Shown here piece by piece: positions 26,017-32,537 of a stretch of DNA of 64,000 nucleotides (positions within the stretch are counted from its first letter, which is position 1; every line of letters begins with the position of its first letter). The notes beneath the pieces are model-generated. The model saw only the letters and a list, made by a program, of their open reading frames with translations. It was not told the origin of the DNA and searched no databases. A program made the translations under genes and the position numbers. The DNA lies in the NCBI RefSeq assembly GCF_937129435.1, contig NZ_CAKZNF010000033.1:39706-103705 (forward strand), read 5' to 3'. The DNA is from an uncultured Parasphingopyxis sp. (lineage in GTDB: Bacteria > Pseudomonadota > Alphaproteobacteria > Sphingomonadales > Sphingomonadaceae).

Positions 26017-27000
26017 CTACTGCTCGTTCTGCTCCTGATCTTTCTTCCGCTTGCCGAGCCGGCGACGGGCAACGAGCGCAGCCGCCGCACCACCGAAGAG
26101 CAGGATCATCGGCGGGGCCGGAACGTCGGTCCCACCATTCGATCCGCCGGACGAACCGTAGCTCGACGATCCATGGCTGGAGCTGCCATGGCTGGAACTG
26201 CCATAGCTGGACGAACCCTTGCTGCTCGATCCGAAGCTGGACGAACCGCCGGTTGCACCCGAACTGGTCGACGAACTCGTCGAGGAACTGGTCGAGCTCG
26301 ACGAGGATGAGCTGGTCGACGAGGACGAGCTCACATTGCCCGAGGAACTGCTGGTCGAGCTGACATTGCCGGACGAGGTGCTCGAAGAGCTGCCGCCGGT
26401 CGAGCTGGTCGACGTCGAACTGATACCGCCCGTCGAGGTCGAACTGCCACCTGTGGAAGTGGAGCTGCCGCCCGTCGAAGTCGAGGTCGAACTGCCGCCA
26501 GTGCTGTTCTCGTTGCGGACGATGATATCGCCTTCGCGGACGAAGAAGCCGCCGCTCGAGCCGCCACCACCGCCGCCGCCGATGAAACCGCCGAAAAAGC
26601 CACCGCCACCAAAGCCGCCGCCGAAACCGCCACCGCCTCCGATGACCTCGACCGCGCCGCCGCCGCCGAAGCTCGGCACTTCGCCATAGGGGATCGGTGC
26701 CGGAGGCGGAACCTCATAGACAGCCGGAACCGGCTGCGGGGCAGGACCCGCCACCTGGTTCGTCACGCTGACGACCGTCGGCGTTTGCGGGCAGCTGGTG
26801 GTCGTGGTGACCTGGCGCACGCGGCGGACGGTGCGCCGGGCCGACGGGCGATGCCCGATCTGGCGCGCGGCGACACGCGGTTGCGCGGCGCGAACTTCGG
26901 CCGGACCCGAGGTTTCGGCAACATGGACGGCGCCCCCGCCGACAATCGCACCGCCACAGGCACAGGCGCACAGTTTTGCTAGAGCCATTCTGACAGACAT
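26017..27000 (-). CDS. Secreted Ser/Thr/Gly-rich protein with PEP-CTERM-like C-terminal sorting signal
   Basis: The ATG at 27000 gives 327 residues; AAGAAGGGAAG lies upstream. There is an N-terminal signal-like segment (LAKLCACACGGAIVGGGA), then a basic linker and a Pro-rich part. A Gly-rich stretch of about 40 residues follows. From about residue 165 comes a 120-residue tract of Ser, Thr and Gly only. The C-terminus has VPAPP, a hydrophobic helix (MILLFGGAAAALVA) and the basic RRRLGKRKK, which is the three-part layout of PEP-CTERM proteins cut by exosortase. No exosortase gene is in the window. A surface or matrix role is inferred. Confidence 0.7.
   Translation of the reverse strand: MSVRMALAKLCACACGGAIVGGGAVHVAETSGPAEVRAAQPRVAARQIGHRPSARRTVRRVRQVTTTTSCPQTPTVVSVTNQVAGPAPQPVPAVYEVPPPAPIPYGEVPSFGGGGAVEVIGGGGGFGGGFGGGGFFGGFIGGGGGGGSSGGFFVREGDIIVRNENSTGGSSTSTSTGGSSTSTGGSSTSTGGISSTSTSSTGGSSSSTSSGNVSSTSSSSGNVSSSSSTSSSSSSSTSSSTSSSTSSGATGGSSSFGSSSKGSSSYGSSSHGSSSHGSSSYGSSGGSNGGTDVPAPPMILLFGGAAAALVARRRLGKRKKDQEQNEQ
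26140..26510 (-). repeat. Low-complexity coding repeat (Ser/Thr/Gly codons)
   Basis: Within the PEP-CTERM-like gene, short units coding GGSSTST, GNVSS and GSSSHGSS recur in tandem. The unit length varies, and GAGCTG/GACGAA words repeat on the plus strand. Such tracts often change length by slippage, so copy number may differ between strains. Confidence 0.8.
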
Positions 27001-27382
27001 CGGCTTCACTTCCCTTCTTGCCACCGTTTGGACCGGCCGGCGTCGCGCCGTGCCTGCATCGGTGTTCGGTGTCGTCAAAAGGCATCAAGAAGATGTTAAG
27101 CGCAATATCGTTAACCATGATTTCGCAGTTATTTCAGTTGGCTGGATGGCATACCGGCCAAGGAAGATGGTTAATGTCCCGTTGAGGGGCAGTCGGCCTA
27201 TGCGTTCGTGAAGCAAGGTGATTACGATGCGCGGTTAACACGGTCGGACGGAATTCTTCCCTTCGAATCTCTTTTCGCCGATTCGCATCTTGTGCTCGGC
27301 AAACGGCGTGCGTAAGAGGCGCGCCGCCGGCCAAGGCTGCGAATGCGTTAGGAAACAACGCGATTTGCGAGGGGAGAGACGG
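27001..27382. other. Divergent spacer with two inverted TTAACCAT words
   Basis: A 382-base stretch with no gene lies between the PEP-CTERM-like gene (minus) and the DksA-like gene (plus). It is visibly AT-richer than its neighbours. TTAACCAT occurs at 27111-27118 and inverted at 27167-27174. A GTTAAC word also lies near 27234. TTAACCAT-like words resemble CtrA half-sites of alphaproteobacteria. No ORF with a ribosome-binding site was found. Confidence 0.4.
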
Positions 27383-27847
27383 ATGGCCACTGCGTTCAGA
27401 AGCGAATCGGAAGAACGCCGCACTGTGGCCGACAATCCGCCGCCCGATCCCGATCTCGCGCTCGATTTCGATGCCCCTTTCATGGAAGAGGCGCATCAGC
27501 GCTATTTCCGCCGCAAGCTGAACGACTGGAAGGCCGAGATTCAGCGCGAACTCGATTCGACGCGCGAAGAGCTCGCCTCGGGCCCGCTCAAGGAAGCCGA
27601 CGCCACCGACCGTGCGTCGAGCGAAACCGACTGGTCGATCGAGCTGCGCCGCCGCGACCGGCAGCGCAAACTGATCGCCAAGATCGACGCTGCGCTACGC
27701 CGCCTCGACAACGGCGAATATGGCTATTGCATCATCACCGGCGAACCCATTGCGCTGGCGCGGCTCGACGCGCGACCGATCGCGACGATGACCGTCGAGG
27801 CGCAGGAAAAGCATGAGCGGCGCGAGCGGCAGACCCGCGACGAATAG
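27383..27847 (+). CDS. dksA: DksA/TraR family regulator lacking the full zinc-finger cysteines
   Basis: The ATG at 27383 (GGGGAGA upstream) gives 154 residues; an earlier in-frame start lacks protein-like sequence. Residues about 35-95 form the coiled coil that enters the RNA polymerase secondary channel. The C-terminal zinc-finger region reads NGEYGYCIITGEPI and RPIATMTVEAQ. Only one of the four usual Cys remains, so zinc binding is lost, as in DksA2-like and many alphaproteobacterial DksA proteins. It should still tune rRNA and stress transcription with ppGpp. Single gene, divergent from the PEP-CTERM-like gene. Confidence 0.9.
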   Translation: MATAFRSESEERRTVADNPPPDPDLALDFDAPFMEEAHQRYFRRKLNDWKAEIQRELDSTREELASGPLKEADATDRASSETDWSIELRRRDRQRKLIAKIDAALRRLDNGEYGYCIITGEPIALARLDARPIATMTVEAQEKHERRERQTRDE

Positions 27848-27862
27848 GACCGCGAGCCGGGA

Positions 27863-28018
27863 TTACCCGTTCGACAGTTCTTCCTTGAGCTTCAATTTTC
27901 GTTTCTTGAGTTCCGAAATCTTCATCTGATCAGGCGAAGGCCGAAGCCGCTCTTCCTCGATTTTCGCGTCGAGACCGGCATGTTTTTGAGCAAGTGCGGA
28001 GGCATGAGCCTGTTGCAT
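27863..28018 (-). CDS. DUF465 (YdcH-like) small coiled-coil protein
   Basis: A 51-residue protein, ATG at 28018 with AAGGAG upstream. The sequence is one helix-turn-helix: a charged first helix, a Pro-containing turn (RPSPDQ), and a second helix ISELKKRKLKLKEEL. The last part is the DUF465 signature. The function of the family is unknown. A second member is encoded divergently 124 bases away. The frame stays open upstream, but only this part is family-like. Confidence 0.8.
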   Translation of the reverse strand: MQQAHASALAQKHAGLDAKIEEERLRPSPDQMKISELKKRKLKLKEELSNG

Positions 28019-28141
28019 TCCTTCTCTCCTTCCTGATGAAGTGGGACGGAGAAGATAAGCCGAACGCGTTGCGTTTGTCTTCAACGAATCGACATGGCGT
28101 GCGGATATCTCCGCCAGATGTTTGGAGAGCTTGGAGCGGTC

Positions 28142-28339
28142 ATGGAAGAAGCGATCCTGCGGGTAAGACTGGCCGCCCTGAAATCCGAGCATCGGGACCT
28201 CGACGCCGCGATCGAGGCTCTTCGCGAGACGCCGGGTTCGGACCAGCTGCGGCTGGCACGGCTCAAGAAGCGCAAATTGGCGCTGAAAGACGATATCGCG
28301 TCGATCGAGGACCGTCTTCTGCCGGACATCATCGCATAG
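28142..28339 (+). CDS. DUF465 (YdcH-like) small coiled-coil protein
   Basis: A 65-residue protein from the ATG at 28142, with GGAG upstream. It is the divergent partner of the 51-residue gene. It shares the layout of an N-terminal helix, a turn (TPGSDQ) and a second helix with RLKKRKLALKDDI, close to ISELKKRKLKLKEEL of its neighbour. The two therefore look like an old duplication. The 123 bases between their starts should hold both promoters. Function unknown. Confidence 0.85.
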   Translation: MEEAILRVRLAALKSEHRDLDAAIEALRETPGSDQLRLARLKKRKLALKDDIASIEDRLLPDIIA

Positions 28340-28343
28340 AATC

Positions 28344-28378
28344 GCAAAAAAGCAGGCCCGGCTGACGCCGGACCTGCT
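28344..28378 (-). terminator. Rho-independent terminator of the Hsp20 gene
   Basis: Read on the minus strand, a 12-bp stem (AGCAGGTCCGGC against GCCGGGCCTGCT, one mismatch) with loop GTCA is followed by a run of T and TGCG. It lies 24 bases beyond the Hsp20 stop and just after the stop of the convergent DUF465 gene. Confidence 0.85.
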
Positions 28379-28401
28379 CCTGATTACCGTAGTCGACGCG
28401 C

Positions 28402-28869
28402 TCAGGCGGCGTCGCGATGATCCTCGTTCGCCGCTTCGATCGTGGCGTTGCCGCCGATGGCGATCTTGCGCGGCTTCTTCTCTTCGGGAACTTCGCGCTT
28501 CAGCTCGATGTTGAGCAAGCCGTTCTCATAGCTCGCACCGTTCACCAGGATGGTGTCGGCGAGTTCGAAGCGGCGCTCGAATGCGCGTGTACCGATGCCG
28601 CGATGGATGAACTCGCGGCCTTCGTCCTGGTCGCGATTGGCGACTTCGCCGGTGACGATCAGCACATTCTCGTGGACCGTGACGTCGAGGTCGCTCTCGG
28701 CGAAACCGGCGACCGCCATCGTGATCCGATAGGTATCGTCGCCGAGCTTTTCGATATTATAGGGCGGGTAGGCATTGCCTTCGCCGCGGGTGGCCGCATC
28801 GACGAGCCGGTTCAGGTTCTCGAACCCGATCGACGAACGGAGGAGGGGAGCAAAATCCATAGTACGCAT
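28402..28869 (-). CDS. ibpA: Small heat-shock protein (Hsp20/alpha-crystallin)
   Basis: The ATG at 28869 gives 155 residues (MRTMDFAPLLRS); AAGGA is 8 bases upstream. The N-terminal arm carries FENLNRLVD. The alpha-crystallin domain spans about residues 35-130, with PPYNIEKLGDDTYRI at its start and the conserved ENGLLNIEL near its end. The C-terminal tail has RKIAIGG, a variant of the IxI oligomer anchor. It holds unfolding proteins for refolding by DnaK/ClpB. The leader can fold into a hairpin touching the ribosome-binding site. A strong terminator follows. Confidence 0.95.
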   Translation of the reverse strand: MRTMDFAPLLRSSIGFENLNRLVDAATRGEGNAYPPYNIEKLGDDTYRITMAVAGFAESDLDVTVHENVLIVTGEVANRDQDEGREFIHRGIGTRAFERRFELADTILVNGASYENGLLNIELKREVPEEKKPRKIAIGGNATIEAANEDHRDAA

Positions 28870-28903
28870 ATCCAAAATCCTTTTCTTCAAGCGATTTTCA
28901 TAT
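28868..28903 (-). promoter_or_regulatory. Possible RNA thermometer hairpin at the Hsp20 start
   Basis: On the minus strand ATATGAAAATC (28903-28893) can pair with GATTTTGGATAT (28879-28868). This leaves a 13-base loop and one bulged position. The 3' arm covers the end of the AAGGA ribosome-binding site and the AU of the start codon. An AT-rich stem at this place is what a heat-melted switch would look like. It does not match the classical ROSE pattern. Confidence 0.35.
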
Positions 28904-29118
28904 GTTGAGTCCGCGGAGTTCCCGCGCGGCTATCCGAAAACACCCCTGAAAAGGCGGCGCTTCGAACGGTTGAGAGATGGGATTTCATACGCTGAATTCA
29001 AGAGCTGTCGCCCCGTATCGGGACATTAACCCTGAGCGCGCGAAACAGCCCGATTTCGCCGTTCTCAAGCGCATCGTCCTGTGGCATCATTGCTCGCGCA
29101 ATGGGGGATGGAACAGGG

Positions 29119-29577
29119 ATGGAAGCCCGGATTACGCCGAGGCTCGTCGATTCGCTTTATATCGAGGCGATGGTGCTGGCCGACGAGGCACGCGCCTATT
29201 TCGAGGATCATGGCACCGAGGAGCGCGATGCGCTGACGCCGGCGTTGCGCGTCGGCTATGCTGTCGAATCGTTGAAGGTGACGACGCGCATCATGCATGT
29301 CATCGCCTGGCTGCTCACCCGGCGCGGGCTTGAGGCCGGCGAAATCGATCGCGCTGCAGCGAGCCAGCCCGACCGGCGGCTCGGCGAAGCAGGGCTGAGC
29401 GATCCGGCGGTTCTGCCGCAGCTTCCCGAAGGTGCAGTCGGCCTGATCGAAGCGAGCGAAGATCTGTACGCGCGCGTCGCCAGGCTCGAACAGGATCTGC
29501 TCTCGCCGCCCGAAGAGACCCAGGCGCGCGGCAGCCCTGCGCGGAGCTTGCTGAACAGGCTCGAGCGCGCCTTCTAG
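29119..29577 (+). CDS. DUF1465 family protein, RcdA-like
   Basis: The ATG at 29119 (MEARITPRLVDSLY) gives 152 residues; an ATG at 29101 would add six. DUF1465 is the family of Caulobacter RcdA, an adaptor that helps ClpXP destroy CtrA during the cell cycle. The conserved parts are LVDSLYIEAMVLADEAR and the helix with ALRVGYAVESLKVTTRIMHVIAWLL. The C-terminal tail is charged and variable. It is all-helical by eye. The gene stands alone; its stop overlaps by 4 bases that of the convergent nitronate monooxygenase gene. Confidence 0.8.
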   Translation: MEARITPRLVDSLYIEAMVLADEARAYFEDHGTEERDALTPALRVGYAVESLKVTTRIMHVIAWLLTRRGLEAGEIDRAAASQPDRRLGEAGLSDPAVLPQLPEGAVGLIEASEDLYARVARLEQDLLSPPEETQARGSPARSLLNRLERAF

Positions 29578-30554
29578 GCGACGTCGCGCTGTTTGGCGGC
29601 CAGTTCGGCCTTCGCCTCTTCATATTCCGCTTCGAGCCGCGCCACGCGATCCGCGACGCTCTCGACCGCCGTGACCGCACCGATGCCCTGGCCCGACCCC
29701 CAGATATCCTTCCACGCCTTTTTCTCCTGATTGCCGCCGGAACCGAAATTCATCGTCTTCAGATCGCCCTGCGGCAGATTGTCGGGATCGAGACCCGCCT
29801 GCTCGATCGAACCGCGAAGATAATTGCCATGCACACCGGTAAAGAGGTCCGAATAGACGATATCGGCGGCGCGACCCTCGACGATGCCTTCCTTGTAACC
29901 CTGGGTCGCGGCGGCCTCTTCGGTCGCGATGAAGGCCGATCCCATATAGGCCAGATCGGCGCCCATGGCCTGCGCGCCCAGGATCGCCTTGCCCGTGCCG
30001 ATGGCACCGGAAAGCAGCAGCGGCCCATCGAACCATTCGCGGATCTCGCCGACCAGCGCAAAGGGTGAGGTGACACCGGCATGGCCGCCGGCGCCGGCGG
30101 CGACGGCGATGATGCCGTCCGCGCCCTTTTCGACCGCCTTGCGCGCGAAACGATCGTTGATGATGTCGTGGAGCGTGATGCCGCCCCAATTGTGTACCGC
30201 CTGGTTGAGTTCCTCGCGGGCGCCGAGCGAGGTGATCGTGATCGGCACCTGCCATTTCTCGCAGGTCGCCAGATCCTGTTCGAGCCGGTCGTTCGAGCGA
30301 TGGACGATCTGGTTGACCGCGAAAGGTGCGGCGGGCCGGTCCGGATGGTCGCGATTATGTTCGGCGAGCGCCTCGGTGATCTCGTGCAGCCATTCGTCGA
30401 GCAGCGATTGCGGCCGCGCGTTCAGCGCCGGGAAGGAGCCAACGACCCCGGCCTTGCACTGGGCGATGACGAGCGCGGGCTGCGAGATGATGAACAGCGG
30501 CGCGCCGACGAGCGGCAGGCGGAGCGGATCGAATAGGGGACTGGGTAGTGTCAT
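29574..30554 (-). CDS. Nitronate monooxygenase (2-nitropropane dioxygenase family)
   Basis: An FMN-dependent TIM-barrel enzyme of 326 residues that oxidises alkyl nitronates. The N-terminal PLVGAPLFIIS and the VGSFPAL loop bind FMN. GGHAGVTSPFALVGEI and the following LLLSGAIGTGKAILGAQAMGAD, with GSAFIATEEA, are the phosphate-binding end of the barrel. The C-terminal end is an Ala/Glu-rich helix. It is a single gene. Detoxification of nitro compounds such as propionate-3-nitronate is the likely role, by family. Confidence 0.92.
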   Translation of the reverse strand: MTLPSPLFDPLRLPLVGAPLFIISQPALVIAQCKAGVVGSFPALNARPQSLLDEWLHEITEALAEHNRDHPDRPAAPFAVNQIVHRSNDRLEQDLATCEKWQVPITITSLGAREELNQAVHNWGGITLHDIINDRFARKAVEKGADGIIAVAAGAGGHAGVTSPFALVGEIREWFDGPLLLSGAIGTGKAILGAQAMGADLAYMGSAFIATEEAAATQGYKEGIVEGRAADIVYSDLFTGVHGNYLRGSIEQAGLDPDNLPQGDLKTMNFGSGGNQEKKAWKDIWGSGQGIGAVTAVESVADRVARLEAEYEEAKAELAAKQRDVA

Positions 30555-30681
30555 ACCGGTTTCCTAACGCAACCGATTGACGGGGCAAGCGGCAATATTG
30601 CCAACGAGATTGTCAGGCCCGTACGCGGCTTTCTGCACCATCGCGCCTGCACAATCCGTGAGCGAGGTCGAGAAGTGCGAC

Positions 30682-31239
30682 TTACGGGCAGTCTTCCATG
30701 CTGTCGGTGGGGCAGAGGCGGATCGAAGCAAGAAATGCGTCGGCCCATCGTTCCTCTGTGTCGTTTGGTTCGTGCGGGATTCCAACGGTGATCATATAGA
30801 GATCCGGCGTACCATCCAACGCGAGAAAGAATGCGGCCTGATATTGGGGATTGTCTTTCGTGCGGGGGCAATCGAAGCGCATGCGGGCGGCAGGATGGCC
30901 GTCGATTTCGAAGATATGAATGTCGCCCGGAATTTCGCCGGCGCATTCTTCGGTCAAGCTCGCCTGGAGAAAGCTCAGCGTCTCTGCGGCGAGGCGCCCC
31001 TGATGCACGCGCGGCGTGGCAGTTTCGACGGTGATCATGCGTGTGAAGGTGTCTTCGCTCTCGCCGATCGGCACGTAGCGCCGCTCGCTTAGAATGTCGT
31101 GATGTTCGTGAACCAGCTCATACCCGCTCATGTCGGGCAGAATCAGACGTTCGCCGTTCCATGGAGAACTCCCGGGCTCCTGCGCGCCAAGTGGAGCGGC
31201 AAGACAGAACAGGATTGCGGCAATGGCTGCATGTTTCAC
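30682..31239 (-). CDS. Secreted protein of unknown function
   Basis: The GTG at 31239 has GGCGGGA 6 bases upstream and gives 185 residues. It opens with a clean signal peptide (KHAAIAAILFCLAAPLGAQ, cut after AQ). The mature part has four Cys that could form two disulfides (EECAGEI, RFDCPRT, IRLCPTD, EDCP). It shows alternating strand-like segments such as TFTRMITVETATPRV and YMITVGIPHE. No catalytic motif was recognised. It is divergent from the TSUP transporter gene. Probably periplasmic. Confidence 0.7.
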   Translation of the reverse strand: MKHAAIAAILFCLAAPLGAQEPGSSPWNGERLILPDMSGYELVHEHHDILSERRYVPIGESEDTFTRMITVETATPRVHQGRLAAETLSFLQASLTEECAGEIPGDIHIFEIDGHPAARMRFDCPRTKDNPQYQAAFFLALDGTPDLYMITVGIPHEPNDTEERWADAFLASIRLCPTDSMEDCP

Positions 31240-31359
31240 GGCTGTCCCGCCTTTTTGGTTGCAGCGAGCATTATCACTTCCTGCCGCTGTCGCGAAAGCC
31301 CGAATGCATCGCCGAATTCCATTTCGACAATGGTGGCGCATCGGGATAGATGCGCTTCG

Positions 31360-32124
31360 GTGCTTCAACTGGCTGGCCTTTTCGCTCTGACCGCCCTGCT
31401 TTACGCGATGGTCGGCTTTGGCGGAGGATCGACGTACAACGCGCTTCTTGTCCTGAGCGGGACCGACTACCGGTTGCTCCCGGCGATCGCGCTGCTGTCC
31501 AACATCATCGTCGTCTCCGGCGGGAGCTGGCGGTTCTGGCGGGCCGGACATGTGCGGTTCGACCGGCTCTGGCCCTGGTTTCTACTGTCGATACCGGCGG
31601 CCTGGCTCGGCGGCCGGATCGCGATATCGGAAACGGTCTTCATCGGGCTGCTCGGCGGCGCGTTGTTGATCGCCGGACTGCAATTGGCCTTTGAGCGACA
31701 CGCCGGAGCGGAAGCGACGGAGGGCAGGGCTTTGCCGCTGCCGCTACAGGCTGGAATCGGCGGCGGAATCGGCCTGCTTTCCGGGCTTGTCGGTATCGGA
31801 GGCGGAATATTCCTGGCACCGATCCTCTATCTGCTCCGCTGGGGCCCTGCGCGTGAAATCGCCGGTACGGCCAGCGTCTTCATCCTCGTCAATTCGCTGG
31901 CCGGTTTGACGGGGCAGCTGATGAAGCTCGATGATTTCGGCCAGGTCGAGGCGCTGCAAGACTATTGGCTGCTGTTCCCGGCTGTACTGATCGGCGGGCA
32001 GATCGGTTCGCGGATCGGCAGCACGCGGCTGCCGCCGTTGCTCGTCAAACGGATGACGGCTGTGCTGATCCTGTATGTCGCCGCGCGTCTGCTATGGCGC
32101 TGGTGGACAGCTTTGGCCGCCTAG
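31360..32124 (+). CDS. TSUP (TauE/SafE) family membrane transporter
   Basis: A protein of 254 residues from GTG 31360; ATG 31330 is the alternative start. About eight hydrophobic segments are visible in two similar halves. Each half begins with a Gly-rich helix: YAMVGFGGGSTYNALLV near residue 15, and GIGLLSGLVGIGGGIFLAP near residue 130. These two are the TSUP signature. Members export sulfite, sulfoacetate or similar anions. The substrate here is unknown. The stop overlaps that of the convergent PilZ gene. Confidence 0.88.
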   Translation: MLQLAGLFALTALLYAMVGFGGGSTYNALLVLSGTDYRLLPAIALLSNIIVVSGGSWRFWRAGHVRFDRLWPWFLLSIPAAWLGGRIAISETVFIGLLGGALLIAGLQLAFERHAGAEATEGRALPLPLQAGIGGGIGLLSGLVGIGGGIFLAPILYLLRWGPAREIAGTASVFILVNSLAGLTGQLMKLDDFGQVEALQDYWLLFPAVLIGGQIGSRIGSTRLPPLLVKRMTAVLILYVAARLLWRWWTALAA

Positions 32125-32468
32125 AGCAGCCGCAACCGTCTGCCGGAATGGGATTCGACCAGCTTCGCTACGAATTCTTCGTCGAGCGGCGTCTGGAATC
32201 TCACCCCGAGATAGGCTCCATCGCCATAGACGATATCTAAACCGATCGGCTGATCGAGACCTGGTAAGGCAATGGCCAGCTGGCCGGAGCCGATCGCCAT
32301 GCCACGCGCATCCAGCAGACAGCCCAAGGTCGATATGTTCCTGACGAGAACAGCATCGCCATCCTCTCCCGCGCCACTGATGCGGGCCTCCAGTTCGATT
32401 CTGGCGCGCATGGCGCCGCGTTTGTCCGGCGTATCCTCATACGCCGGAACAGCATTTGTCTGTATCAT
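32121..32468 (-). CDS. PilZ domain protein (second copy)
   Basis: A protein of 115 residues from the ATG at 32468, with GGGGGGTG upstream. The PilZ elements are RxxxR-like (KRGAMRARIELEAR) and NxSxxG (RNISTLGCLLDA). The rest is a small beta barrel (GSGQLAIALPG, GAYLGVRFQTP). It differs widely from the PilZ protein at 7.1 kb, so the two are separate receptors. It lies directly downstream of the TIR-domain gene on the same strand, 69 bases away. Co-transcription is possible. Confidence 0.82.
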   Translation of the reverse strand: MIQTNAVPAYEDTPDKRGAMRARIELEARISGAGEDGDAVLVRNISTLGCLLDARGMAIGSGQLAIALPGLDQPIGLDIVYGDGAYLGVRFQTPLDEEFVAKLVESHSGRRLRLL

Positions 32469-32537
32469 TGACACCCCCCGGTGATGTCCATGATCTAGCC
32501 CCAAAAAGTAAAGAACAGTTTGCGTGATACGAAATAA

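Noticed and set aside
26140..26510. Tandem repeats as a possible CRISPR array
   Set aside because: Units are short, irregular, coding for Ser/Thr/Gly and without spacers; no cas gene is present.
7085..32468. The two PilZ genes as a c-di-GMP signalling cluster
   Set aside because: They are 25 kb apart, dissimilar, and no GGDEF or EAL domain gene is in the window.
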